A stretch of 64,000 nt of DNA, taken from the NCBI RefSeq assembly GCF_021310995.1, contig NZ_CP054150.1, positions 2,108,001-2,172,000 of the forward strand, in the 5' to 3' direction. This document shows, in pieces, positions 47,420 to 56,633 of the stretch (within the stretch, counting starts at the first letter, position 1; each line of letters begins with the position of its first letter). The notes under the pieces are model-generated. The model made no database searches and was not told the origin of the DNA. It saw nothing but the letters and a program-made list of their open reading frames with translations. The position numbers were made by a program, and so were the translations under genes. The DNA comes from Agrobacterium vaccinii. GTDB lineage: Bacteria; Pseudomonadota; Alphaproteobacteria; Rhizobiales; Rhizobiaceae.

Positions 47420-48331
47420 ATGGAACGGCCCGTTTTGCCGAAAGGCTTGCCCGACGACATCGAGGACAAGAAGGCGCTGGCCAAGGCATGGTTCGAAAGC
47501 CTTCGCGATACCATCGTCGCCTCCTTTGAAACCATCGAGGATGAGCTGGAGGGCCCGCTGGCCGATCACGAGCCGGGCCGTTTCGTCCAGAAAGAATGGC
47601 AGCGCGACGGCGGCGACGGCGGTGGCGGCAAGATGTCGATGATGGAAGGCCGCGTCTTCGAGAAGGTCGGCGTTCACACCTCGACCGTCCACGGCGAATT
47701 TCCGCCGGAGTTTCGAGGCCAGATTCCCGGCGCCGAAGAAGACCCGCGTTTCTGGGCATCCGGCATTTCGCTGATCGCGCACCCGGTCAATCCCAATGTT
47801 CCCGCCGTGCATATGAATACCCGCATGGTGGTCACATCCAGTCACTGGTTCGGTGGTGGCGCAGACCTGACGCCGGTTCTCGACCGCCGCCGCACGCAGG
47901 ACGACATCGACAGCCAGGTGTTTCACCGCGTGTTCGAAATCACCTGCAACCGCCACGCTGTCGCGGATTACCCACGTTACAAGCAGTGGTGCGACGAGTA
48001 TTTCCATCTCAAGCATCGCAACGAGCCCCGCGGCATCGGCGGCATCTTCTTCGATTGGCTGCACCCGGATGAGGAAAAGGGCGACTGGAATGCCAATTTC
48101 GGTTTCGTGCAGGATGTCGGGCGCGCCTTCAACCTGGCCTACCCCAAGATCGTCCGCAGCAATTTCAACAAGCCCTGGACGGAAGAAGACCGCGACGAGC
48201 AGCTCGTGCGCCGTGGTCGCTACGTCGAATTCAATCTTCTCTATGACCGGGGCACGATTTTTGGCCTGAAGACGGGCGGCAATGTGGATTCGATTCTCTC
48301 ATCCCTCCCGCCGGTGGTTCGCTGGCCGTGA
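47420..48331 (+). CDS. hemF: Oxygen-dependent coproporphyrinogen III oxidase
   Basis: 303 residues. It converts coproporphyrinogen III to protoporphyrinogen IX in haem synthesis, using O2, in the cytosol. Family marks are [26 protein letters not shown] (broken here only by the usual residues), [32 protein letters not shown] and [23 protein letters not shown]. The length is normal for the bacterial enzyme. The start at 47420 follows GAAGGA at a somewhat long distance. Single gene. Confidence 0.96.
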   Translation: MERPVLPKGLPDDIEDKKALAKAWFESLRDTIVASFETIEDELEGPLADHEPGRFVQKEWQRDGGDGGGGKMSMMEGRVFEKVGVHTSTVHGEFPPEFRGQIPGAEEDPRFWASGISLIAHPVNPNVPAVHMNTRMVVTSSHWFGGGADLTPVLDRRRTQDDIDSQVFHRVFEITCNRHAVADYPRYKQWCDEYFHLKHRNEPRGIGGIFFDWLHPDEEKGDWNANFGFVQDVGRAFNLAYPKIVRSNFNKPWTEEDRDEQLVRRGRYVEFNLLYDRGTIFGLKTGGNVDSILSSLPPVVRWP

Positions 48332-48452
48332 AAGCTCACGAAAAGTTTGATGTTTGTTAGCGATTTCATGCCAAATTTAGAAAATTAGACCTTCGTAAAC
48401 AACAGCACCGGTGATAGTCTTCAATCCTCAGATGACTGGAGGAGCTATCATC

Positions 48453-48722
48453 GTGATTACTTCAAACAGCATGCCCAAATCCGCTGTCGGCACCAATCAA
48501 ACCCGTGCCGTCCCGACACCTGATGTCATAGACCGTCTTGCCGCTGAAATGCGCGCGACGGGAGACCGAGAACTCCCACATTCCTTTTACGTCGAGCAGG
48601 CAAAACGCAAGCTGGCCAATGAGGCCGCCGCGAACGACGACCGCGTGAAAATCAGCCGCACTGTGCCCGCCGCGGCAACGTCATCCGTCTTCCATTGCTG
48701 GGCGCACTCCGACACAGTCTGA
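48453..48722 (+). CDS. Small hypothetical protein
   Basis: About 89 residues with a predicted helical middle (DVIDRLAAEMRATGDRELPHSFYVEQAKRKLANEAAA) and unstructured ends. I chose the GTG at 48453 because GGAGGAG lies eight bases upstream. An ATG at 48432 falls before it. No family recognised. Coding is supported by the ribosome binding site and amino-acid-like composition only. Confidence 0.5.
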   Translation: MITSNSMPKSAVGTNQTRAVPTPDVIDRLAAEMRATGDRELPHSFYVEQAKRKLANEAAANDDRVKISRTVPAAATSSVFHCWAHSDTV

Positions 48723-48814
48723 CGGGAACTTATCCCTGCCGCACCCGTTTGCTGAACAGCAAGGCACCTCCGCTTGAAGCCTTAGTGCCCTGCATTTCAC
48801 AATGGGAGGCAATG

Positions 48815-49003
48815 ATGAGATTGTTCGAATGTGGAACCCTTGTGCCGGGTTGCGAATGGCACTCACGCGCTGATGAAGATGCAGAACTGGTGCGCCGCGC
48901 CGTCGAGCATCTTCGGCAGGCGCATGGCGAAACTGTAATCCGCGAAAACATGGTCGAGAACATCAAGTCGCGCATTCGCGATGAAAACGTCGTTCAGGCC
49001 TGA
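48815..49003 (+). CDS. DUF1059 family small protein
   Basis: 62 residues matching DUF1059: an N-terminal FECGTLVPGCEWHSRADED with two conserved cysteines, then RRAVEHLRQAHGE. Function unknown. The Cys/His pattern suggests metal binding. GGGAGG lies just upstream of two ATGs (48812 and 48815), and the second fits family starts. It overlaps the end of the CCA gene by ten bases on the other strand. Confidence 0.8.
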   Translation: MRLFECGTLVPGCEWHSRADEDAELVRRAVEHLRQAHGETVIRENMVENIKSRIRDENVVQA

Positions 49004-50256
49004 TCCCTGACCGCTGTTTCAAGCCGGGCGGTGAGCGCTGCCCGGTCGAGTGAGAAGTTGAACTCGATCCATTTCTCCTCAAGCCCCGTCAAAATCTGGC
49101 CGACACGCGGCCCCGGCTCCACGCCAGCCGCCAGCACGTCTGCGCCTGTGAGCGGAAATTGCGGCTTCTGGAATTTTTCTGTTCGGGTCAGGAGTGCCGA
49201 AAGGCGGGCAATTTTCTGCATCGCGGCTTCACCCGCCGAGATATCGGCCCTCGCCGCAGCCAGAGCCAGTTTCAATTGTAAAAGCACGCCATCGACGCCC
49301 TGTCGGTAAAGCAGACGATCAAACGCCGCATCCGCAACCGCAGGATCGATGGCGGTCGACTCGGCCCATAATTTGAGCCGCTTTGCCTCGGCATTCGACA
49401 TGCGAAGACGCGCGGTCAGTGCGCTTATCCTCTCGGCATCGGGCGGTACGATTGCCGCAAGACGCATCAACGCGTCCGGCTCCCAGCCAAGGGCCTGTTC
49501 GGCTGCGACGAGACCGTGGATGGCGTCAATGCCCCACTTCTCGGTTTCAGGCAGCACCTGCGCCAGCACGCCGGATTGCCGCATCCACAGCAGCGCCCGC
49601 GAAGGGTCTGTCGCAGATAGAAGCTTTTTCATTTCGCTCCAAACACGCTCAGCCGACAGCGTGGAGAGTTTGTCCTTGGCACGAGCACTGGCCCGCAGAC
49701 CATCGGCATCCGGGCGACCAGACCCGTAATGCGCAAAAAAGCGGAAGAAGCGCAGAACGCGCAGATAATCCTCGGCGATGCGGGTATCGGCATCGCCAAT
49801 GAAGCGGACGTTGCGCTTTTCGATATCGGGCAAGCCGCCGATAAGGTCGATCACCTCACCCGAGGCATCAGCATAAAGCGCATTGATCGTCAGGTCGCGG
49901 CGCTCCGCATCGTCCTGCCAGTCGGTGCCGAAAACCACCTGCGCGTGGCGGCCATTCGTTTCCACGTCTCGGCGTAGGGTGGTGACCTCGAAGCCTTCAC
50001 CATCCAGCACCAGCGTTACGGTGCCGTGCTCGAAGCCGGTCGGGACGGCCTTTATGCCCGCCTGTTTGGCGCGGTCCACCACGTCTTGCGGCGGCAACGT
50101 CGTTGCGATGTCGATGTCGCCCACCGGCATGCCCATCAACGCATTGCGCACGGCGCCGCCGACGACCCGCGCCTCACCACCATCGGCATTCAAAAGCGCC
50201 AGTATCCGCTGTAGCGACGGCTTGGAAAACCAGTCCTGCCCGGCAATGTTGCTCAT
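48994..50256 (-). CDS. cca: CCA tRNA nucleotidyltransferase / poly(A) polymerase family
   Basis: 420 residues of class II. The nucleotidyltransferase head has VVGGAVRNALMG and GDIDIATTL (metal-binding DxD), followed by RRDLTINALYAD, GLPDIEKRNVRFIGD, and DYLRVLRFFRFFAHYG (nucleotide-binding motif). It adds CCA to tRNA 3' ends. The C-terminal body is helical and has no HD domain I can see. The start overlaps the stop of the Nudix gene (ATGA), so the two are coupled. Confidence 0.93.
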   Translation of the reverse strand: MSNIAGQDWFSKPSLQRILALLNADGGEARVVGGAVRNALMGMPVGDIDIATTLPPQDVVDRAKQAGIKAVPTGFEHGTVTLVLDGEGFEVTTLRRDVETNGRHAQVVFGTDWQDDAERRDLTINALYADASGEVIDLIGGLPDIEKRNVRFIGDADTRIAEDYLRVLRFFRFFAHYGSGRPDADGLRASARAKDKLSTLSAERVWSEMKKLLSATDPSRALLWMRQSGVLAQVLPETEKWGIDAIHGLVAAEQALGWEPDALMRLAAIVPPDAERISALTARLRMSNAEAKRLKLWAESTAIDPAVADAAFDRLLYRQGVDGVLLQLKLALAAARADISAGEAAMQKIARLSALLTRTEKFQKPQFPLTGADVLAAGVEPGPRVGQILTGLEEKWIEFNFSLDRAALTARLETAVRDQA

Positions 50257-50888
50257 GAATAAAACCTTTCGTAGATGCTGCGCACGATACCCGCCGTAAT
50301 GCCCCAGATATAGCGTTCGCCATAGGGCATTTCATAGAAAAACCGCTCCCTCCCCTGAAAGATGCGGCTGCCGCGCTTGTGATTGTCGGGGTTCATCAGA
50401 AACGACAGCGGCACCTCGAAAACCTCGTCCACTTCTGTGGGGTTGAGGGTCAGATCAAAGCCGGGCTTGACCACTGACAGCACCGGCTTGATGCGAAAAC
50501 CCGTGCCGGAAATATAATCCGGCAACCGCCCGACGGTCTCGACAAAGGAGCGCGACACGCCGATTTCCTCTTCCGTTTCGCGAAGAGCCGCATCTTCCGG
50601 CGAGCGATCTTCCTTGTCTATACCGCCACCGGGAAAGGAAATCTGGCCGGAATGCTTGCGAAGTGTCGCCGTGCGCTGCGTAAAAATGACCCGTGCTTCA
50701 TCGCCATAATCCACCACCGGCACCAGCACGGCAGCATCTTTCAGCCGAATACCCTCACCCGCTAATCGTATACCCGGGTTAAGAACATGATCGCCATTGT
50801 CCCCGTCCTCACGCTCGGCCACGCCCTCGCCTTCCGAGAGAACACGATGCCGGAAATTGGCGGCTGAGAAAAATGAGAGATCATCCAT
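50253..50888 (-). CDS. CoA pyrophosphatase-type Nudix hydrolase
   Basis: 211 residues. The Nudix box is complete (GGGIDKEDRSPEDAAL then RETEEEIGV), preceded by AAVLVPVVDYGDEARVIFTQRT and KHSGQISFPGG. This fits the CoA diphosphatase subgroup, whose NuCoA motif precedes the box. It hydrolyses CoA or related diphosphates. I chose the ATG at 50888. The frame beyond it runs into a palindromic repeat. It is followed by cca with a four-base overlap. Confidence 0.9.
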   Translation of the reverse strand: MDDLSFFSAANFRHRVLSEGEGVAEREDGDNGDHVLNPGIRLAGEGIRLKDAAVLVPVVDYGDEARVIFTQRTATLRKHSGQISFPGGGIDKEDRSPEDAALRETEEEIGVSRSFVETVGRLPDYISGTGFRIKPVLSVVKPGFDLTLNPTEVDEVFEVPLSFLMNPDNHKRGSRIFQGRERFFYEMPYGERYIWGITAGIVRSIYERFYS

Positions 50889-50912
50889 GGTAGGCAAAAC
50901 CACCGGAATATT

Positions 50913-51026
50913 CCTCATTCCTGTGCTTGTCACAGGAATCTAGCCAGCCCAGTTCTGGGCTGAAAGACTCTCCACGCTGCGCAGACGCGCAGCAACTGGA
51001 TTCCTGTGACAAGCACAGGAATGAGG
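50913..51026. repeat. Palindromic intergenic repeat, full copy
   Basis: 114 bases. The outer 28 bases (from CCTCATTCCTGTG at 50913, and its complement ending at 51026) are perfect inverted repeats, each itself a hairpin. Inside are two more hairpins: CAGCCCAG-TT-CTGGGCTG (50945-50962) and GCTGCGC-AGAC-GCGCAGC (50976-50993). The whole can fold as a four-armed structure. The end module recurs at 23534 and, with the GC hairpin, at 63950. Confidence 0.85.
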
Positions 51027-51056
51027 AGCATTGAAGGGTCTGGCAGTCGGATAATA

Positions 51057-51680
51057 TCATTTTGACAATTCACTTAATTCAGCTGCTGGCATGATGGCAA
51101 ACACCTGCCCGCCAGATCGCACGGCAAACATATCTTTTCCTTCGATTTCAACCACTTCGCCCAGTTCCACCAGATCATACATGACGGCGCGCGACACCAG
51201 AGCCTCCAGCCGACCGCGCACGAGAAGATAGGGCTTCAACTCGCTGTTTTCACCGCTGATTTCGAAACGCAGCGGGTGCTCGGGCCCCACTTCCACCACA
51301 TCGCCCACATTGGTACGGAATGTGAGAAGCGGCACACCATCTTTTTCGCCCACATTCATCTCGACCGCGATAAACGGCGCATCGACCACGCGGATGCCGA
51401 CCTTTTCCACAGGCGTTACGAGATAGGTCCTACCGTCTTCATCCTTGCGCAAAACGGTGGAAAACAGCCGCACCAGCGGCGCGCGGCCAATCGGCGTGCC
51501 CATGTAGAACCATGTGCCATCGGCGCGGATTTCCATATCCAGATCGCCACACAACTCCGGGTTCCAGCGTTCGACGGGTGCGGGACCGCGCACCTTTTCG
51601 CCAGTCTGGTCGGCAGCGCGCGAAATCAGGGCTGCGAGCCCTGCGGCATCCGGTGCCGAATTTATCGTCTCAACCGCCAT
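51057..51680 (-). CDS. DUF1285 family protein
   Basis: 207 residues of DUF1285. Visible is the family's N-terminal segment ERWNPELCGDLDMEIRADGTWFYMGTPIGR (residues about 37-66), then LVRLFSTVLRKDEDG, LVTPVEKVGIRVVDAPFIAV and a C-terminal FEISGENSELKPYLLVRGRLEALVSR. Function unknown. Proteins of this family are small and cytosolic. It is divergent from the moxR operon with 178 bases between, so the two may share a control region. Confidence 0.85.
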   Translation of the reverse strand: MAVETINSAPDAAGLAALISRAADQTGEKVRGPAPVERWNPELCGDLDMEIRADGTWFYMGTPIGRAPLVRLFSTVLRKDEDGRTYLVTPVEKVGIRVVDAPFIAVEMNVGEKDGVPLLTFRTNVGDVVEVGPEHPLRFEISGENSELKPYLLVRGRLEALVSRAVMYDLVELGEVVEIEGKDMFAVRSGGQVFAIMPAAELSELSK

Positions 51681-51858
51681 ATTCGAGCCCTGCTTTGTCC
51701 ATTATTGAGAGTATCGGCATGAGTAACGAGATAGTCATTCCAAGGCTGCTTGTCAGCGGGCAGGATGACAATAAGCTATAGGCAGCGCGAAATCCGTCCT
51801 GTAAGCGGTAGTAGGCTTGTTAAGACGTGACAGCGGCGTTGGTTTTGAGGAGAGCGAT

Positions 51859-52869
51859 ATGGGCATGATGAACACCAGCGAAACCCTCGATGAAAAAGCG
51901 ATCATCGCTGCTGCCGAAAAGGCGCTGTCCGACATCGCCGCCATCAGGAGTGAAGTTTCCAAGGTCATCTTCGGGCAGGAAACAGTCGTTGAAAACACGC
52001 TGCTGGCCATCCTTTCCGGCGGCCATGCGCTGCTGGTCGGCGTTCCCGGTCTTGCCAAGACCAAGCTGGTGACAACCCTTGGCACCGTTCTCGGGCTCGA
52101 TGCAAACCGCATCCAGTTTACGCCAGACCTCATGCCCTCGGATATTCTCGGTTCCGAAGTCATGGATCAGGATGAAAGCGGTCGCCGCTCCTTCCGCTTC
52201 ATCAAGGGCCCGATCTTCGGTCAGTTGCTGATGGCCGACGAAATCAACCGCGCCAGCCCGCGCACGCAGTCTGCGCTGTTGCAGGCCATGCAGGAATATC
52301 ACATAACGGTCGCTGGCCAGCGCTTCGATCTGCCCAAGCCTTTCCACGTTCTGGCCACCCAGAACCCGCTTGAGCAGGAAGGCACGTACCCGCTGCCGGA
52401 AGCCCAGCTCGATCGCTTTTTGCTGCAGGTCGATGTCGGATATCCTGATCTGGCCGCAGAACGCCAGATCCTGCTCGATACCACCGGAACAGCGTCGGGC
52501 GAGGCCCGCCGCATGATCGAAGGCGATCGTCTCATCGAAATCCAGACGCTGATCCGCCAGATGCCTGTCAGCGACAAAGTGGTGGATGCCATTCTGGCTC
52601 TGGTGCGCTCAGCGCGCCCCGGCCATGGCAACACACTGACGGACAAGAACGTCGCCTGGGGTCCGGGGCCGCGTGCCGGTCAATCGCTGATGCTGACGGC
52701 CCGCGCCCGCGCGCTCTACGAAGGCCGTCTCGCACCATCGCTGGACGATATCTTCGCGCTTGCCGAACCGGTTCTAGAACACCGCATGGCGCTGACATTC
52801 GCGGCCCGTGCCGAAGGCATGTCCGTGCGCGATGTCATCGCAGCCCTTGTGGAACAGGCCAAGAACTGA
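51859..52869 (+). CDS. MoxR-family AAA+ ATPase
   Basis: 336 residues. Walker A is GVPGLAKT (61-68), Walker B LLMADEINRA (about 125-134), followed by the conserved ALLQAMQEYHITVAGQ and LATQNPLEQEGTYPLPEAQLDRF. The C-terminal lid has RAGQSLMLTARARALYEGR. MoxR proteins are chaperone-like ATPases that work with VWA-domain partners. Here it heads the operon, with a DUF58 gene 32 bases on. The ATG at 51859 has GAGGAGAG upstream. Confidence 0.93.
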   Translation: MGMMNTSETLDEKAIIAAAEKALSDIAAIRSEVSKVIFGQETVVENTLLAILSGGHALLVGVPGLAKTKLVTTLGTVLGLDANRIQFTPDLMPSDILGSEVMDQDESGRRSFRFIKGPIFGQLLMADEINRASPRTQSALLQAMQEYHITVAGQRFDLPKPFHVLATQNPLEQEGTYPLPEAQLDRFLLQVDVGYPDLAAERQILLDTTGTASGEARRMIEGDRLIEIQTLIRQMPVSDKVVDAILALVRSARPGHGNTLTDKNVAWGPGPRAGQSLMLTARARALYEGRLAPSLDDIFALAEPVLEHRMALTFAARAEGMSVRDVIAALVEQAKN

Positions 52870-52901
52870 CCGTCCGCCGTCCAATACGTTAAGGAGTGCA
52901 T

Positions 52902-53822
52902 GTGGCATCCATCGGCCAGATCGTAGAGCAGACGCCCGGCAGTGACGTGCTGGCCCGTGCGCGCCAGCGCGCCGCTCTGGTGCCCGATTGCATGGTGGAG
53001 GCAAAACGCATTGCCAACACCGTGACGGCGGGCTGGCATGGTCGCCGTAAGCGTGGCATTGGCGAAAACTTCTGGCAGTTCAGACCCTATGCCGATGGCG
53101 AAAGCCTGTCGCGCATCGATTGGCGCCGGTCCGCGCGCGACGATCATACCTATATCCGAGATCAGGAATGGGAAGCGGCCCACACAATCTGGCTCTGGGC
53201 GGATCTGTCGCCTTCCATGATGTTCAAGTCCACCTTGGGCTCAGTCTCCAAGGAAAGCCGCGCCTTGGTGCTGATGCTCGCACTCGCTGAAATCCTGGCC
53301 CGCTCCGGCGAGCGCATCGGCTGCCCCGGCATCATGGAGCCGATTTCCGCGCGCAACTCAGCGGAAAGGCTGGCAACGGCCATCATGCATGCGCCCGCAA
53401 CCACCGGCCTGCCGGATACGGCAATGATCCGTGGTTCCAGCGAGCTGGTGCTGATCGGTGATTTTCTGGATGACGCCACGACCGTGATGGAGCGCCTGTC
53501 GCCGCTTGCCCGCCGTGGCCTGCGCGGTCACGTGGTGGAGATCGCCGACCCCGCCGAGGAAGTGTTTCCCTATAGCGGTCGCACCGAGTTCTCGGACCCG
53601 GAAACCGGCGAAAAACTGACCGCCGGTCGGGCAGAAACCATTCGCGAAGATTATACCCGTGCGTATTTAGCACGGCGTGAGGCAATGTCCTCGTCGCTTC
53701 GTCGCCTTGGCTGGAATTTCGTCTTTCACCGCACGGATCATCTGGCATCCGAAGCGCTGGTTGCCATGCACATGTATCTCTCCGGCACCCCGGCTGGCGG
53801 TGCCAACGGAGGCCGCACATGA
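52902..53822 (+). CDS. DUF58 (VWA-like) protein
   Basis: 306 residues. The DUF58 signature RPYADGESLSRIDWRRSARDD (split here only by normal spacing) is at 61-81, and a metal-site motif DLSPSM at 101-106 (DxSxS) follows, so a von Willebrand-type site is likely intact. The rest is globular and cytosolic. In such operons DUF58 proteins are the usual MoxR partner. The start appears to be a GTG at 52902 with AAGGAG six bases before. The next gene begins in an ATGA overlap at 53819. Confidence 0.9.
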   Translation: MASIGQIVEQTPGSDVLARARQRAALVPDCMVEAKRIANTVTAGWHGRRKRGIGENFWQFRPYADGESLSRIDWRRSARDDHTYIRDQEWEAAHTIWLWADLSPSMMFKSTLGSVSKESRALVLMLALAEILARSGERIGCPGIMEPISARNSAERLATAIMHAPATTGLPDTAMIRGSSELVLIGDFLDDATTVMERLSPLARRGLRGHVVEIADPAEEVFPYSGRTEFSDPETGEKLTAGRAETIREDYTRAYLARREAMSSSLRRLGWNFVFHRTDHLASEALVAMHMYLSGTPAGGANGGRT

Positions 53823-56632
53823 GCGCCCTGCCCTTCGTTTTCACCAGTCCCTACATCCTGCTTGGTCTTCTCGCCCTGCCCGCCATCTGGTGGCTGCTGA
53901 GGCTGACGCCGCCGCGCCCGAAGGCGGAAATCTTCCCGCCGCTGCGCATTCTGGCAACCGTGCTGAAACGCGAGGAAACACCGTCTAAAAGCCCTTGGTG
54001 GCTGACAATTCTGCGTATGTTGCTGGCCGCAGCGGTCATTCTCGCACTGGCCGATCCGGTCATCAACCCGCGCAACAACACGCTGGCGGGCGATGGCCCC
54101 CTTGTGCTGATCATCGACAATGGCTGGGCCTCGGCACCCGATTGGGAGCGCCGCGTGCGCACCGCAGAGGCCCTGATCGGCGATGCCGAACGTGCCGAGC
54201 GCCCCGTGTCGATTGCCTTCACCGCAGACCGCGACCACGACGCCGAACCGGGCACGACAGCCGCAGCCCGCGAGAAGCTCGCCGCCGCCAAGCCACAGCC
54301 GCTGGTGCCCAATCGTGTGCGCACCGCAGAAGCCGTTATCGAAGCCATGAACGGCACCAATCCCGGCACTCTCGCCTATGTCACCGATGGCGTCGCCACA
54401 CCTGAAGACCGGGCCGCGCTTAGCAGCCTTGCCACCATGCAGGCAGCTGAATTCCGCGTGGTCGAAGGTGATGGACAGGCCGTTACGGCGATAACAGGTG
54501 CGGAAAACGGTGCTGAAACCATGACAGTTGCTCTTTCGCGCCTTGAAACCAGCGGGCCATCGACCCTCATTGTCAGCGCGCAGGATAGTCAGGGCCGGGT
54601 TCTTGCCAGCGACAACGCCACCTTCGCGCCGGGTGCAGCCGAAACCACTGCCGTTCTCAGTGCTCCCTTCGAACTGCGCAACGATTTCGCACGCTTGTCC
54701 ATCGACCGGCTATCGACGGCGGGCTCGGTGCATCTGCTGGATGACGGTTTCCGCCGTCGCCGCGTCGCCCTTCTGGCAGGCGAGACCGGCAATGATTTCC
54801 AGCCTCTCCTTCAGCCGCTGTTCTATATCAGCCGCGCGCTTCAGCCCTATGTCGATCTGGTGCCGCAACGGCAGGCGGACCTTGCCGTCGCCATTCCAGA
54901 GTTGCTGCAATCCAATCCATCCGTCATCGTCATGGCCGATATCGGTCGCCTGCCGCAGGAAACCTACGCGCCCATCCAGCGCTGGCTGTCGCGTGGCGGT
55001 ACCTTGATCCGCTTTGCCGGCCCGCGCCTTGCAGCGGCCCCGGCGGACGATCCGCTAGTGCCGGTGACCTTACGTCAGGGTGAGCGCGCACTCGGCGGCG
55101 CTCTTTCCTGGGCAGAACCGCAGCCACTGGCCGATTTCCCGAATTTCGGCCCCTTCGCAGGCATGCCGAAGGCCGATGGCGTTCACATCAAGCGGCAGGT
55201 TCTGGCCGAACCGACGCCCGATCTGTCGGAACGCACATGGGCAAGCCTTGCCGATGGCACGCCACTGGTGACCACCCGCAATGTCGATGCAGGCCGCATC
55301 GTGCTGTTCCATGTCAGCGCCGAAGCCAGTTGGTCGGACTTGCCCATCTCAGGCCATTTTGTGGAAATGCTGCGCCGGATCGTCCAGCTGTCACAGGTCG
55401 GCGGCTCCTCGGCATCCGCCAATGCACCCACCGCAGCCCTGCCGCCTTACCGCCTGCTGACCGCAACCGGCGCGCTCTCGCCTGAAATCGGCACCGCCCG
55501 CCCGCTGGACGTAAAGCCCGGCCAGGCTCCTGCTGCCAGCTTCGACAATCCCCCCGGTCTCTATGGCACGGAATCCGGTTTCGTCGCGCTCAACCTGCTT
55601 CCGCCGAACGCAACGCTGCGTCCCATCGACACCGCGCTTGCGGGAACCGCAACCACGCGAGAAGGCCTCGTCGGCGAAGCCGCCAGATCGTTGCGTCCCT
55701 CCCTGTTCATCGCAGCCTTGCTGATGCTGTTTGCCGACAGCCTCATCGTTCTCTTCATGAACGGCGTCTTTTCTCGTCTGCCCCGCGCCCGCTCGTCGGC
55801 TGCGGCCATTCTGCTGACATTTGCCGCTGGCCTGACGATTTTTGCGCCTGACATCGCCCGCGCCGATGACCCGAAACCCGGTGACGAGGCCATCTTCGAG
55901 CGGCTGGACACAACGCATCTGGCCTATGTCCGCACCGGCGAAGACGATGTCGACCGCATTTCCGAACAGGGCTTGCAGGGGCTGACCGAGTTCATGACAT
56001 GGCGCACGACGCTGGAGCCCGGCGCGCCGGTGGGGCTCGATATTTCCAGCGACGAGTTGTCCTTCTATCCCATCATTTACTGGCCGATTTCAGCCACCGC
56101 GCCGATGCCGTCCACTGCCGCGATCTCACGGATCGATGCCTATATGCGCGCGGGCGGCACCGTGTTGTTCGACACACGCGATCAGTTTTCGTCGCTTGAT
56201 GGCGGCGGCAACACGAGCGCCAATGGCCAGCGCCTTCAGGAAATCCTCGCTAACGTCGATATCCCACCGCTGGAACCCGTGCCGAAAGACCATGTGCTGA
56301 CGCGCTCGTTCTACCTGTTGAACAATTTCCCCGGTCGCTACTCCGGCAGTCCGCTCTGGGTGGAATCGCGGCAGGACGCGGCAAAGACGACATCGGGCAT
56401 CTCCTCATCAGGTGATGGTGTGTCGCCCATCATCATCACCAGCAATGATTTTGCCGGTGCGTGGGCCGTCGATGCCAATGGCGCACCGGTGCTGCCCACC
56501 GTGCCGCCGGATGAGGTGCAGCGCGAACATGCGTTCCGCTCCGGCGTCAACATCATGATGTATATGCTGACCGGCAACTACAAGGCCGATCAGGTGCATG
56601 TGCCCGATATCCTCCAGCGGTTGGGGCAATGA
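53819..56632 (+). CDS. Large membrane protein, BatA N-terminus and DUF4159 C-terminus
   Basis: 937 residues. The N-terminus is a BatA domain (FTSPYILLGLLALPAIWWLL, then RPKAEIFPPLRIL), with a second helix near 60-77. A VWA-like region (about 90-230) reads LIIDNGWAS where DxSxS is expected, so the metal site is lost. A class I amidotransferase-like stretch follows (320-420), then two helices (about 628-648 and 660-680) and a C-terminal DUF4159 domain (690-930) facing the other side. It is a large inner-membrane protein of unknown role. ATGA overlap with the DUF58 gene. Confidence 0.88.
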   Translation: MSALPFVFTSPYILLGLLALPAIWWLLRLTPPRPKAEIFPPLRILATVLKREETPSKSPWWLTILRMLLAAAVILALADPVINPRNNTLAGDGPLVLIIDNGWASAPDWERRVRTAEALIGDAERAERPVSIAFTADRDHDAEPGTTAAAREKLAAAKPQPLVPNRVRTAEAVIEAMNGTNPGTLAYVTDGVATPEDRAALSSLATMQAAEFRVVEGDGQAVTAITGAENGAETMTVALSRLETSGPSTLIVSAQDSQGRVLASDNATFAPGAAETTAVLSAPFELRNDFARLSIDRLSTAGSVHLLDDGFRRRRVALLAGETGNDFQPLLQPLFYISRALQPYVDLVPQRQADLAVAIPELLQSNPSVIVMADIGRLPQETYAPIQRWLSRGGTLIRFAGPRLAAAPADDPLVPVTLRQGERALGGALSWAEPQPLADFPNFGPFAGMPKADGVHIKRQVLAEPTPDLSERTWASLADGTPLVTTRNVDAGRIVLFHVSAEASWSDLPISGHFVEMLRRIVQLSQVGGSSASANAPTAALPPYRLLTATGALSPEIGTARPLDVKPGQAPAASFDNPPGLYGTESGFVALNLLPPNATLRPIDTALAGTATTREGLVGEAARSLRPSLFIAALLMLFADSLIVLFMNGVFSRLPRARSSAAAILLTFAAGLTIFAPDIARADDPKPGDEAIFERLDTTHLAYVRTGEDDVDRISEQGLQGLTEFMTWRTTLEPGAPVGLDISSDELSFYPIIYWPISATAPMPSTAAISRIDAYMRAGGTVLFDTRDQFSSLDGGGNTSANGQRLQEILANVDIPPLEPVPKDHVLTRSFYLLNNFPGRYSGSPLWVESRQDAAKTTSGISSSGDGVSPIIITSNDFAGAWAVDANGAPVLPTVPPDEVQREHAFRSGVNIMMYMLTGNYKADQVHVPDILQRLGQ

Positions 56633-56633
56633 T

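Noticed and set aside
50889..50933. N-terminal extension of the Nudix gene
   Set aside because: The extra codons fall partly inside the palindromic repeat, so the start at 50888 is preferred.
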